DNA of 64,000 nt from Clostridia bacterium (GCA_017621735.1 JAGASM010000027.1:1-64000); one strand, 5' to 3'. Counted from the first letter of the stretch, positions 51,234 to 60,457 are shown. Numbers and translations: made by a program. The notes: generated by a model from the sequence alone, not told the origin.

Positions 51234-53261
51234 ATGAGCAATGAAAGAAAACTGCCCGCATATCCGTTATTCGTAAAAGACCCGAATTTTTCGATTTGGA
51301 GCGTCACGGAAGAGTTGAACAAAAGCAATCCCCAAACGTGGTGGGGCGAAGAAAAGCGGATTTACGGTTTTTTGAAAACGCACGGCAAGACGTATTGTTT
51401 TTTCGGGAACGGCGCAGATTTTTTCGCGTGCGGAGTTCTGAACGCCGAGCAGACGGGATTGGAGATTACGGCGTTTACGACCGATTACATGTTTCGCGCA
51501 GGGGAAACGGCGTTGCGCATAAAATTCGTTTCGCCTCTGCCGCCTGACGACTTAACGCTTACGGCGATGCCCGTTTGTTATATGGAGTATGAAATCGAGG
51601 GCGACAAAGACGCCGAGCTTTCTTTATTCGTAAGCCGCGACGTAGCGAGCAACGCATGCAACCAAGAGCGCGGCGTGCGCGGTGGCGTTATAAAATGCGA
51701 GGGCTTCGAGAGTGCCTTTTTCGGCTTGAGAAAGCAACAGCCGCTTTCCAACAACGGTGATCTTATCGGCGCGGATTGGGGATATTGGTATTTGTCCGGC
51801 GAAGAGAGTTTTGTTCTCGACGAAACCGATCTTGCCGCTTATCTCGCGTGCGGAAGCAAGCAATTTACGAATGCAAAAGAAGAACGGTATCTCGGTACTT
51901 TCAATTACGCGCAAAAGGGAGTTGTTTTGCTGGGTTACGACGAGGGCGTTTCCATCGACTATTTCGGCGATTATCGCAAAGGTTATTACTTGCAGGATCA
52001 TACGATTTTGGAAGCGTTGCAAACGGTATGGCTCGAATACAAAAAAATAGGCGGACGGCTTACCGCCTTCGACGAGGATCTGACAGAGCGGGCAAAATCT
52101 TTCGGAAAAGATTATTACGCTATTCTCTGCGCCGCATTACGGCAAACCATGTCTGCGCATAAGCTTGTAAAAGACGGAGAGGGAAATCTTTTATTTTTAT
52201 CCAAAGAATGCGGTTCTAACGGCTGTATCGCCACGGTAGACGTAAGTTATCCGTCCGTACCGCTGTTCTTGCTTTATAACACCGAGCTTGTAAAGGGCAT
52301 GATGCGCCCGATTGTGAAGTTTGCGCGAATGCCCGTCTGGAAGTACGATTTCGCTCCGCACGACGCAGGCACGTATCCGCATTGTTGCGGACACGTGTAT
52401 GGGTTCAACCATGCTGAGAATAAGTTTTTGGGCAACCTCATTCAAAAGAACAACAAAGAGACTTGGTTTCCGTTTTACCTTTTGCCTGCCGATTATGACG
52501 TTTACGATTTGAAAGACCAAATGCCCGTAGAGGAGTGTGCCAACCTTCTGATTATGCAATATGCTTGCTTCTCCCGCGACGGGGATATATCTTTCTTTGC
52601 GGAGAATTTCGATTTGGCGGAAAAGTGGGTGGAATATCTTATAAAATACGGTTTGAAACCCGAAGAACAACTTTGCACCGACGACTTTGCGGGGCATTTG
52701 AAAAACAATCTTAACTTGGCAATCAAGGCGACGGCGGGCATTGCGTGCTATGCCGAGCTCGCCGGGGCGGCGGGAAAGGCAAATCTTGCAGAACAATACC
52801 GTAAAGAGGCGGAAGCGTTTGCAAAAGAAATTACCGACTTTGCAAAAAAATTCTCGCATATGCCGATTTCGTGGGATTCGGACGAGAGTACGTTCTCGTT
52901 GAAGTATAATTTTGCGTTCGATAAACTGCTGGGGTTAAACTTGTTTCCGCAGGAAGTATTCGAGAAGGAAATCGACTGCTATTTGAAAAAGATAAACAAA
53001 TTCGGCGCACCGCTTGACAATCGGGAGACGTACACAAAAAGCGATTGGCTGTGTTGGGTTGCTTCTCTTACGGACGATCGGGAAAAGCGCGATAAACTGT
53101 TGGCATCAATTGCAAAATTTTTGAAAGAATCGCCTGATCGTGTGCCGTTTTCCGATTGGTATCAGACGGATGCGGGCTCATACATTCATTTTCGTGCTCG
53201 CAGCGTACAGGGCGGATGCTTTATTTTATTGTTAAAAAGTGATGAATATGTTGAAAGGTAA
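51234..53261 (+). CDS. GtaA-like protein (DUF5127/DUF4965), putative glycosidase
   Basis: 675 residues, no signal peptide, GAGGTG before the ATG. An N-terminal beta domain (KDPNFSIWSVTEELNKS, FFGNGADFFACGVLNAEQTG) precedes an (alpha/alpha)6 barrel-type C-terminal half: SNGCIATVDVSYPSVPLF, WKYDFAPHDAGTYPHCCG, AGIACYAELAGAAG, FSDWYQTDAGSYIHFRARSVQGG. This matches the glutaminase-A-like family that fungi and Bacteroides use; in glycan loci its members are thought to be glycosidases. Known enzymatic detail is sparse. It is placed between GH3 and GH78 in the same operon. Confidence 0.75.
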   Translation: MSNERKLPAYPLFVKDPNFSIWSVTEELNKSNPQTWWGEEKRIYGFLKTHGKTYCFFGNGADFFACGVLNAEQTGLEITAFTTDYMFRAGETALRIKFVSPLPPDDLTLTAMPVCYMEYEIEGDKDAELSLFVSRDVASNACNQERGVRGGVIKCEGFESAFFGLRKQQPLSNNGDLIGADWGYWYLSGEESFVLDETDLAAYLACGSKQFTNAKEERYLGTFNYAQKGVVLLGYDEGVSIDYFGDYRKGYYLQDHTILEALQTVWLEYKKIGGRLTAFDEDLTERAKSFGKDYYAILCAALRQTMSAHKLVKDGEGNLLFLSKECGSNGCIATVDVSYPSVPLFLLYNTELVKGMMRPIVKFARMPVWKYDFAPHDAGTYPHCCGHVYGFNHAENKFLGNLIQKNNKETWFPFYLLPADYDVYDLKDQMPVEECANLLIMQYACFSRDGDISFFAENFDLAEKWVEYLIKYGLKPEEQLCTDDFAGHLKNNLNLAIKATAGIACYAELAGAAGKANLAEQYRKEAEAFAKEITDFAKKFSHMPISWDSDESTFSLKYNFAFDKLLGLNLFPQEVFEKEIDCYLKKINKFGAPLDNRETYTKSDWLCWVASLTDDREKRDKLLASIAKFLKESPDRVPFSDWYQTDAGSYIHFRARSVQGGCFILLLKSDEYVER

Positions 53262-55641
53262 ATTTATCGGAGTGGCAGAAACAACGAACGTGTTCGTCGT
53301 TGAAAAGAGGTTTGTTGTAAAATCGGATGAGCATGCGGTCTTGCGCGCCACGGCATTGGGGCTTTATTTTGCGGAACTCAACGGAATGCGTGTCGGTGAG
53401 TCTTATTTAACGCCCGGGTGGAGCTCATACAATAAAATGCTTCAAGTGCAAGAATACGATGTTTCCGCGTTTTTGAAAGACGGTGAAAACATATTGTCGC
53501 TCACCCTTGGCGAGGGTTGGTTTTGCGGCGGCTTGACCTGGGAAAAGAAACGGAATATTTACGGGGAACAATGCGCCGTCTGTGCCGATTTGGTGTTTTC
53601 GGATAAAATAATTTCTACGGACGAGAGCTGGACGGCGAGAGAGAGCGTGATCCGCGAAAGCGGCATTTACGACGGCGAGAAACAGGATTTTACGGCGAAA
53701 TTAAAGCCGCTCGCCGTGTGCGAAGTTGCGTTCGATAAAAGTGTGCTTGTGCCGCAGATTTCCGAACCCGTGCGAAACATCGGAAGATTATCCGTGAAAG
53801 AGCTGATACATACGCCCGCGGGCGAACTCGTCTACGATTTCGGGCAGAACATGGCGGGCGTGGTGGAAATAAAGACGCCCGAGGATTTTGAGGGAACTCT
53901 CACGTTGCAGTTCGCCGAAATCTTAGTGAACGGGAATTTTTACACCGATAACCTGCGTTCTGCCAAAGCGACGGATATGTTTACGGCAAAAGGCTCAAAA
54001 ACGCTTTGCCCCGAATTTACCTTCCACGGTTTCCGTTATATGAAACTAACGGGTGCGGAACTTCCCAAAGAAAATATAACGGCAATCGTGCGGCATACAG
54101 ACATGAAACGGACGGGACATATACATACGAGCAATGTACGGTTCAACCGTTTAATGGAAAATGTGGTGTGGGGACAAAAGAGCAATTTTGTAGACGTTCC
54201 TACAGACTGTCCGCAACGGGACGAACGTTTGGGCTGGACGGGGGACATCAATGCCTTCTGTACGACGGCGGCGTATAACTACGATATCCGTTTGTTTATG
54301 AAAAAATGGCTTGCCGACCTTCGGAACGAACAAGCGGAAAACGGTGAAATTCCACATGTTTGTCCGGACGTTTTAGGGGAAAATAATTACGGAACCGCCG
54401 CGCTGTGGTGCGATGTTATCGTGATGGCGCCATGGAAACTGTATCGTATGTACGGCGATATTTCTTTTCTCTCGGATAATTATGCCGCTATGCAAAAATA
54501 CATGCATGCATATGAGAAGAATGTGGAAAACGGTCTTGTCGTACACGGATTCAATTACGGCGACTGGCTTGCATTAGACGGGGAAATATTAAAAAACAGT
54601 ATTCACGGCAGAACAGACTCCGTATTTCTTGCGAGCGCGTTTTATCTAGAATGTCTGCGGCTGGTTGCGGAAACGGCAAAGGCACTCGGCGATCAATCGG
54701 AAAGGGAATACCGCGACAAATACGAAAAAACCTTGGCTGCGATCCGCTATGAATACATTACACCGAGCGGACGGCTTGCAAGCGACACGATGACGGCGCA
54801 GGCGTTGGCACTTTGTTTTCATATCGTTCCCGAGGAGCAGAGAACGACGGTAGCGGAACAGCTCAACAAAAACGCCTATTCGTATAACCACCGAGTGACG
54901 ACGGGGTTCGCGGGTACGCCTTATTTGTTGTTTGCTCTTTCGGACAATGGCTATTTTGATACGGCTTGCCGCATTTTAATGAATAACGGCTACCCCGGCT
55001 GGCTGTACGAGGTAGATATGGACGCGACGACGGTGTGGGAACGCTGGAACAGCTTAATGCCCGACGGCACGCCCAATCCAGACGGCATGAACAGCTATAA
55101 TCATTATGCTTACGGTAGCGTGATGGAGTTCGTTTACCGCAGGATCGCGGGGATAGAAACGGCGGAGGCAGGATTCAAAACGATTAGAATTGCGCCTAAT
55201 CCCTGCAAAGGACTTGCCTGTGTTAAAGCGGAGTATGAGAGCGTACGAGGCAAAATTATTTCGGGATACGAACAAAGGGACGGCAAGATTAAATTTATGG
55301 CGGAAATTCCGAACGGCGCGCAAGCAGAAATCGTACTGCCGAACGAACAGCCGATAATGGTTGCGGGCGGCAAATACGAATACGAACGCACATGGGAGAA
55401 CCTCGACGGCGATCCGTTTACGCCCGAAAGCTATGTGACGGAAGTGTTTGATAACCCTAAAGCGGTAAAGGCGTTCAACGAGGTGTTCGGGGACATCTTC
55501 ACGGGGAGCGAAATCGCTTGGATGAAAAACGAACCGAAAACGCTCGGCTTTATGGCATGGTTCCGTGATTCTGAAAAGAAGATGAGACTTGCCGACTTTC
55601 CTGAAATGCTGAAACGCGCGAATAAATTATTTTTACAGTGA
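53242..55641 (+). CDS. GH78 alpha-L-rhamnosidase
   Basis: 799 residues. Starts GTG 53239, ATG 53242 and ATG 53248 are all possible; none has a clear ribosome site, and it overlaps the previous gene, so coupling is likely. The family's N-terminal beta domain (ATALGLYFAELNGMRVGESYLTPGWSSYNKM) precedes the catalytic barrel, with the general acid in CPQRDERLGWTGD (about 324-336) and FNYGDWLALDG. It cleaves terminal alpha-L-rhamnose, feeding rhaA/B/D in the same island. It has no signal peptide, so oligomers must be imported first. The C-terminal extension (DGDPFTPESYVTEVFDNP) is about 80 residues longer than the basic fold. Confidence 0.92.
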   Translation: MNMLKGKFIGVAETTNVFVVEKRFVVKSDEHAVLRATALGLYFAELNGMRVGESYLTPGWSSYNKMLQVQEYDVSAFLKDGENILSLTLGEGWFCGGLTWEKKRNIYGEQCAVCADLVFSDKIISTDESWTARESVIRESGIYDGEKQDFTAKLKPLAVCEVAFDKSVLVPQISEPVRNIGRLSVKELIHTPAGELVYDFGQNMAGVVEIKTPEDFEGTLTLQFAEILVNGNFYTDNLRSAKATDMFTAKGSKTLCPEFTFHGFRYMKLTGAELPKENITAIVRHTDMKRTGHIHTSNVRFNRLMENVVWGQKSNFVDVPTDCPQRDERLGWTGDINAFCTTAAYNYDIRLFMKKWLADLRNEQAENGEIPHVCPDVLGENNYGTAALWCDVIVMAPWKLYRMYGDISFLSDNYAAMQKYMHAYEKNVENGLVVHGFNYGDWLALDGEILKNSIHGRTDSVFLASAFYLECLRLVAETAKALGDQSEREYRDKYEKTLAAIRYEYITPSGRLASDTMTAQALALCFHIVPEEQRTTVAEQLNKNAYSYNHRVTTGFAGTPYLLFALSDNGYFDTACRILMNNGYPGWLYEVDMDATTVWERWNSLMPDGTPNPDGMNSYNHYAYGSVMEFVYRRIAGIETAEAGFKTIRIAPNPCKGLACVKAEYESVRGKIISGYEQRDGKIKFMAEIPNGAQAEIVLPNEQPIMVAGGKYEYERTWENLDGDPFTPESYVTEVFDNPKAVKAFNEVFGDIFTGSEIAWMKNEPKTLGFMAWFRDSEKKMRLADFPEMLKRANKLFLQ

Positions 55642-55706
55642 GAAAAGTATGTTGTTGTTTTACATTTACTACGGCGAACCGATATCCGATCCCTACTACA
55701 CAGTTT

Positions 55707-55769
55707 TACGCTGACCGCACTCTCAAAGCAGACCTTGAAAAATTGAAAAGAATATTTGAAAGGAGATAG
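55707..55769 (+). pseudogene. GH2 C-terminal fragment 1
   Basis: Bases 55707-55769 encode YADRTLKADLEKLKRIFERR-stop. The same tail occurs at 56371-56454 and at the end of 59845-60243, where more of a GH2 enzyme survives. The rest of the gene is gone; 55642-55706 is unrelated sequence. Confidence 0.75.
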
Positions 55770-55810
55770 AAATTAGATAATGAAAGAGACTGACTACTTT
55801 ACAATTGATA

Positions 55811-56350
55811 ATGAAGTATTTATTAACAGTAAATCTAATGAGAATACGGATGAATCAGAAGGCAACAAACGAGCTTGTGTTAAGGTCTGAAGAATTTAAA
55901 AGAAAGTGCCAGACAAAAGAGTTCATAGATATAAAGGGAAATGTAATTGCCGCTATATGTATGTTTATATTTATGTCTGGTTTGCTGTTTGCCGGAATAT
56001 TGCTTACAATTTTACTTGATTGGGCTTGTTTCATGGTTATTATTGTTGCTGCAATATTTATAATTATTTGGGTTGTCGTGTATATGTGCAATATCAAAAA
56101 GTTACGTTCGTTAGAGCGCATAATTGATCGCTCGGAAATTTGTGTCGGTAAAGTTACCAGAACTAAAATCCAATTCTTTGGTAGTAGTTTAGAGTATAAG
56201 TTTTTTAGTGCTGGAAAAGAATTTAACCGTTCAGCTAAGGTAAGCAACAAAATATTTCGCAGGTGTATTCGAAATCCGTATGTATTCATTTTATTTGATG
56301 AAACGACGATGAAGTCTTTCCCTGTAAGATTGTTTATCAAAAAAGTTTAA
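55811..56350 (+). CDS. Small two-TM membrane protein, function unknown
   Basis: 179 residues from ATG 55811 (in-frame alternatives: 55805 TTG, 55838 and 55850). Two strong TM helices lie at about 50-72 and 78-98 (VIAAICMFIFMSGLLFAGIL; WACFMVIIVAAIFIIIWVVV); then a soluble part (about 80 residues) with no known motif. A second start at 55780 in another frame gives a natural-looking 36-residue N-terminus (MKETDYFTIDNEVF ...). A single frameshift could therefore split a longer original gene. It is more AT-rich than its neighbours and is flanked on both sides by GH2 tails, so it looks like an insertion. Confidence 0.55.
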   Translation: MKYLLTVNLMRIRMNQKATNELVLRSEEFKRKCQTKEFIDIKGNVIAAICMFIFMSGLLFAGILLTILLDWACFMVIIVAAIFIIIWVVVYMCNIKKLRSLERIIDRSEICVGKVTRTKIQFFGSSLEYKFFSAGKEFNRSAKVSNKIFRRCIRNPYVFILFDETTMKSFPVRLFIKKV

Positions 56351-56370
56351 ATTGAGAAACAAGGTGTCCG

Positions 56371-56454
56371 CAGGAAGTGAACGGACTTTTGTATTCAGAC
56401 CGCACGCCCAAAGCAGACCTTGAAAAACTCAAAAAGATTTATGAAAATAAATAA
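56371..56454 (+). pseudogene. GH2 C-terminal fragment 2
   Basis: Reads QEVNGLLYSDRTPKADLEKLKKIYENK-type tail to TAA at 56452. It aligns with the end of the larger remnant at 59845-60243 (QEVNGLLYADRTPKADLK...). rhaB starts 10 bp later, so it may hold the ribosome region of rhaB. Confidence 0.8.
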
Positions 56455-56463
56455 GACAACATT

Positions 56464-57774
56464 ATGAACCATTATTTAGCGATAGACATAGGGGCGTCGA
56501 GCGGGCGGCATATCGTCGGTTGGCGCGAAGGTAACGAAATAAAAACGGACGAGGTGTTTCGCTTTCCGAACGGGACGAAGAAACAAAATAACTGTCTTGT
56601 ATGGGATACAGACAGCCTTTTCGATAACATAAAGAAAGGGATAAAAGCGGCTATAAAAAAATACGGGCAAATCAAATCTCTTGCAATCGACACATGGGGA
56701 GTAGATTATACGCTCGTAAATAGAACGCGGACGCTGATACCTTGCTTTGCGTATAGGGACGGACGCACAAATGCGGTAATAGATGAAGTTCACGGCAAAG
56801 TACCGTTTGAAAAGCTGTATGAAAGAACGGGGATACAGTATCAGCCGTTTAATACGATTTATCAGCTGTACGAGGATTGGAAACGGGGCAGATTGGAAGC
56901 AGTAACGGACTTTCTTATGATTCCCGAATACTTAAACTATAAGCTCACGGACGTGAAGATGCACGAATTCACCAACGCCACAACAACGGGCTTGGTAAAC
57001 GCGCGTACAGGCAAATACGACAGGGAAATCATAAACGCGCTTGGCTTGCCCGTGCACTTATTTGGCAAACTGTATCAACCGGGAACGAGCGTCGGAATGT
57101 TAAAGCCCGAAATTGCCGCAGAGGTAGGCGGTCAGGCGGAAATTATCCTGTGCGCTTCTCACGATACGGCGAGCGCGGTAGAGGGTATTCCTATGACCGA
57201 GAACAGCCCGTATATTTCCTCGGGAACGTGGTCCCTTTTGGGCTTGAAAGTGCCGAAGGCAATCACGGACGAAAGCAGCCGCAAAGCCAACTATTCCAAC
57301 GAGGGCGGAGTGGGGTATGTCAGATACCAAAAGAACATTATGGGTATGTGGGTGGTCAACCGCTTGCGCGACGAGCTTTGCCCCGAAAAGCCTTTCCCGC
57401 AAATCGTAGAGGAGGCAAGGCAAAGCACGTTCAACGACTATGTTGATGTGAACGACAGCGCGTTTCTTGCCCCGAAGAGCATGAAAGCGGCGTTCGACGA
57501 TTATCTGAAAAATGAGACAATTAAACCTCAAAATGAAAGTGATTATTTCCGCTGTGCATTTATAAGTCTTGCAATCAGTTATATGAACGCCTTGGAAGAG
57601 CTGAAAGCAAACAGCGGCGCGGATTTCGATACGCTGTATATCGTGGGCGGCGGAGCGAAGAATGATTTGCTTAACGAACTGGCGGAGCAAATCTGCAAAA
57701 TCAAAGTAAAAGCGCTGCCGATAGAGGCGACGGCGCTCGGCAATCTCAAACAACAAATCATGCGAGGTGAATAG
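56464..57774 (+). CDS. rhaB: Rhamnulokinase
   Basis: 436 residues. It phosphorylates L-rhamnulose to rhamnulose 1-phosphate with ATP. FGGY-family signatures: YLAIDIGASSGRHIVGW at the N-terminus, SLAIDTWGVDYTLVN, LCASHDTASAVEGIP, YISSGTWSLLGLK and the ATP-site YIVGGGAKNDLLNELAEQI. It ends at IEATALGNLKQQIMRGE, about 30-50 residues earlier than the E. coli enzyme (489), so the C-terminal helix is short; it may still be complete for a Gram-positive form. Its stop is followed by the rhaA ribosome site (GAGGTG within its last codons). Confidence 0.92.
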   Translation: MNHYLAIDIGASSGRHIVGWREGNEIKTDEVFRFPNGTKKQNNCLVWDTDSLFDNIKKGIKAAIKKYGQIKSLAIDTWGVDYTLVNRTRTLIPCFAYRDGRTNAVIDEVHGKVPFEKLYERTGIQYQPFNTIYQLYEDWKRGRLEAVTDFLMIPEYLNYKLTDVKMHEFTNATTTGLVNARTGKYDREIINALGLPVHLFGKLYQPGTSVGMLKPEIAAEVGGQAEIILCASHDTASAVEGIPMTENSPYISSGTWSLLGLKVPKAITDESSRKANYSNEGGVGYVRYQKNIMGMWVVNRLRDELCPEKPFPQIVEEARQSTFNDYVDVNDSAFLAPKSMKAAFDDYLKNETIKPQNESDYFRCAFISLAISYMNALEELKANSGADFDTLYIVGGGAKNDLLNELAEQICKIKVKALPIEATALGNLKQQIMRGE

Positions 57775-57775
57775 A

Positions 57776-59014
57776 ATGTACGAATATGCAAAGAAGGCTT
57801 ATACCGAATACGGTGTTGACGCTGAAGCGGCAATAGAAAAACTTAAAGAGATTCCCGTGTCCATTCACTGCTGGCAGGGGGACGACGTTGTGGGGCTTGA
57901 CGGCGGGGGTGCGGCTTCGGGCGGCATTCAGACAACGGGCAATTACTTCGGCAGAGCGAGAAATTTCGAAGAACTGAAAGCGGATATTCAAAAGGCGTTT
58001 TCGCTCATCCCCGGCAAGAAACGACTGAATCTGCACGCAAGCTACGCAGTCGGCGCGGAAGTTGACAGAGATCGATACGAACCCAAACATTTCGCTCCTT
58101 GGGTGGAATTTGCAAAGGAAATCGGGCTGGACGGAATCGATTTCAACCCGACGATGTTCTCTCATAAGAACGTGAAAGATGGTTTAACCCTTTCTTCGCC
58201 CGACGAAGCGATCCGCAAATTTTGGGTAAGGCATTGTATTGCTTGTCTGCACATTTCGGAATACTTTGCGGACGAGTTCCAAAAGCCTTCGTTAATGAAT
58301 ATCTGGATACCCGACGGCTTGAAGGACGTACCCGCCGACAGATTGACGCCGAGATTGAGACTGAAAGAAAGCCTTGACGAAATTCTCGCCTGCGGTTATG
58401 ACAGGGAAAAAGCAATCGTCGCGGTAGAGAGCAAGGTGTTCGGAATAGGCGTGGAAAGCTATACCGTGGGCAGCAACGAGTTCTACCAAAACTATGCAGC
58501 GAAGAATAATATCTGCTGTCTTTTGGACAACGGACACTATCATCCGCAGGAATACGTTTCGGATAAGATTCCGTCGCTTTTGGCGTTCTACGATAAAGTC
58601 GCTCTGCATGTGACGAGGGGCGTTCGTTGGGATAGCGACCACGTGGTTTTATTCGAGGACGAACTCAAAGAGATTGCAAAGGAAGTCGTAAGAAACGACG
58701 CAACGGATAAGGTGCTGATAGGGCTTGATTACTTCGACGCTTCCATTAACCGCTTGGCGGCGTGGATCGTCGGCGCGAGGAATATGCAAAAGGCGCTCCT
58801 TTGGGCGTTGTTACAGCCTAACGCAAAGCTCAAAGCGTTGCAGAACGAAGGCAACTTTACCGAACTTATGGTCTTGCAGGAAGAACTGAAAACCTTGCCG
58901 TTCGATGCAGCGTGGGCAGAGTATCTGAAACGCCAGAAGGCTGCGGGCGCAGATTGGTTCAACCAAGTCAAAGAATATGAAAACAAAATCTTAAAGAACA
59001 GGAAGCGAGTATGA
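57776..59014 (+). CDS. rhaA: L-rhamnose isomerase
   Basis: 412 residues, the family length (E. coli 419). It interconverts L-rhamnose and L-rhamnulose with Mn2+ in a TIM barrel. Start at ATG 57776, 7 bp after GAGGTG; a GTG at 57767 is inside that site. Signatures: VSIHCWQGDDVVGLDGGGAA, GKKRLNLHASYA, GIDFNPTMFSHKN, AVESKVFGIGVESYTVGSNEFY, CCLLDNGHYHPQEYVSDKI (metal ligands), and VTRGVRWDSDHVV. Order rhaB-rhaA-rhaD, last bases overlapping rhaD. Confidence 0.97.
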   Translation: MYEYAKKAYTEYGVDAEAAIEKLKEIPVSIHCWQGDDVVGLDGGGAASGGIQTTGNYFGRARNFEELKADIQKAFSLIPGKKRLNLHASYAVGAEVDRDRYEPKHFAPWVEFAKEIGLDGIDFNPTMFSHKNVKDGLTLSSPDEAIRKFWVRHCIACLHISEYFADEFQKPSLMNIWIPDGLKDVPADRLTPRLRLKESLDEILACGYDREKAIVAVESKVFGIGVESYTVGSNEFYQNYAAKNNICCLLDNGHYHPQEYVSDKIPSLLAFYDKVALHVTRGVRWDSDHVVLFEDELKEIAKEVVRNDATDKVLIGLDYFDASINRLAAWIVGARNMQKALLWALLQPNAKLKALQNEGNFTELMVLQEELKTLPFDAAWAEYLKRQKAAGADWFNQVKEYENKILKNRKRV

Positions 59015-59841
59015 CAGAACTATTTACAAATATCCCTTTCGTGAAAGAATTAGCGGCAACGGCGGATAATATGTACCGTCTGGGTTGGGACGAGAGAAAC
59101 GGCGGAAACATCAGTTACCTTATTTCCGAAGAAGAAGTTGCGGAATACATGGATATAACGAATGTGCGGCGAGTTATTCCGCTCGGATTTAATGCAAAAG
59201 AACTGATCGGCAAATATTTCCTCGTAACGGGGACGGGCAAGTATTTCAAAAACGTGAACGGTGATCCCGAAACCAATCTCGGCTTATTCCGTATTGCACA
59301 GGACGGGAAGAACGCGGAACTTTTATGGGGCTATGCGGACGGCGGCAAGTTTACGAGCGAGCTTCCGGCACACCTGATGAGCCATATCGAACGCATAAAG
59401 GTCGATCCCGAAAACAGGGTAGTAATGCACTGTCACCCGACGAATTTAGTTGCGATGACTTACGTCCACGAACTCGAAACGAAGGGATTTACGCATACTC
59501 TTTGGCAGATGAGTACGGAGTGTATTGTCGTGTTTCCCGAAGGCGTGGAAGTGCTGCCGTGGATGCTTTGCGGAACGAACGAAATCGGCGTTGCAACGGC
59601 AGAAAAAATGAAATCTGCAAGGGTTGTCGTTTGGGCGATGCATGGTATTTATGGCGCGGGCAAGACTCTCGACGAAACTTTCGGACTCATCGAAACGGTG
59701 GAAAAGGCGGCGCAGATCTATATGCTGATAGGCGACCGTAAGAGAATCAACACGATAAAAGACGAAGATATGGTAAAGCTCGTAGAGTTGTTCGGCGTCA
59801 AATACAGAAAGGATTTCCTTGACTTAAAAAACGGGAGATAA
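59011..59841 (+). CDS. rhaD: Rhamnulose-1-phosphate aldolase
   Basis: 276 residues (E. coli 274). It splits rhamnulose 1-phosphate into dihydroxyacetone phosphate and L-lactaldehyde. Start overlaps rhaA (ATGA). Class II zinc aldolase signatures: RLGWDERNGGNISYL, FLVTGTGKYFKNV, VVMHCHPTNLVAMTYV (zinc His-x-His), the catalytic Glu in the STECIVVFPEGVEVLPW region and WAMHGIYGAGKTLDETFG. It completes the rhamnose route; a lactaldehyde reductase gene is not seen in the island. Confidence 0.97.
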   Translation: MTELFTNIPFVKELAATADNMYRLGWDERNGGNISYLISEEEVAEYMDITNVRRVIPLGFNAKELIGKYFLVTGTGKYFKNVNGDPETNLGLFRIAQDGKNAELLWGYADGGKFTSELPAHLMSHIERIKVDPENRVVMHCHPTNLVAMTYVHELETKGFTHTLWQMSTECIVVFPEGVEVLPWMLCGTNEIGVATAEKMKSARVVVWAMHGIYGAGKTLDETFGLIETVEKAAQIYMLIGDRKRINTIKDEDMVKLVELFGVKYRKDFLDLKNGR

Positions 59842-59844
59842 AAT

Positions 59845-60243
59845 TATGCTTCTCGGCGTGCACGACTACGATTCGGATAAAGCGGAGGACTTTACAAATA
59901 CGCGGACGAACAGTACGACGGGATGCACCCGCAGGGCTTTGCGCTGTTTGCGGACGGGGAGCGGTATGCGAGCGAGCCGGTGCTTTTAACGGAGTTCGGG
60001 GGCAGAGCAATGCAGGCGGACGCAAAAGGCGAGGCATGGGGATACAGCGGCGCTGCGGCGAACGAAGAAGCGTTCTTAAAACAGTTGCAAAGCATTATGC
60101 GCGGCGTATATTCCTGTAATTTTCAGGGGTGCTGCTATACGCAGCTCACCGACGTGCAACAGGAAGTAAACGGACTTTTGTACGCTGACCGGACACCGAA
60201 AGCCGATTTGAAAAGACTGAAAGATATTTTTGAAAATAAGTAA
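59845..60243 (+). pseudogene. GH2 glycosidase remnant, C-terminal 130 residues, frameshifted
   Basis: ATG 59845 opens a frame with LLGVHDYDSDKAED, which a one-base loss near 59895 knocks out of frame. In the next frame it continues YKYADEQYDGMHPQGFALFA, then GERYASEPVLLTEFGGRA (nucleophile-Glu region of GH2), GCCYTQLTDVQQEVNGLLYA and a stop at 60241. GH2 enzymes are about 600-1,000 residues; here the sugar-binding, sandwich and most of the barrel domains are missing. ATG 59845 may be fortuitous. It is the largest of three GH2 tails in the island. No working enzyme can come from it. Confidence 0.8.
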
Positions 60244-60300
60244 GAAAGCATAAAAATTTTTGAAGGCAAATACCAAAAGCTACGACATACAAGGGAGGAA

Positions 60301-60366
60301 ATGAAAAAAATGCGTTGGAGAAACGACCGCGTATCGCTGCTGATTAAAAGCAGCGACAGCAAATAA
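60301..60366 (+). CDS. Short ORF, possible leader peptide
   Basis: ATG 60301 (or ATG 60310) gives 21 (18) residues, MRWRNDRVSLLIKSSDSK at the end. GGGAGG lies directly before the first ATG and 9-10 bp before the second, which fits the second better. A terminator follows at 60411. It has the layout of a leader peptide before an attenuator, but no run of codons for one amino acid. It could be a chance ORF. Confidence 0.35.
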   Translation: MKKMRWRNDRVSLLIKSSDSK

Positions 60367-60410
60367 AGCAAAAAGCGGCGCAAGGAAAATAAAAGAATAG
60401 TAGTACATAA

Positions 60411-60457
60411 GGCACTTGTAAAGCGACGTAAGAGCTCGCTTGACAGGTGCCTTTTTT
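60411..60457 (+). terminator. Strong two-part terminator
   Basis: GGCACTTGT / ACAGGTGCC (one G-T pair) with inner AAGCGA / TCGCTT, then T6. It separates the rhamnose part from the mobility part. Confidence 0.88.

Noticed and set aside
60301-60457. T-box leader
   Set aside because: No specifier stem or AGGGUGG-type antiterminator bulge is present.
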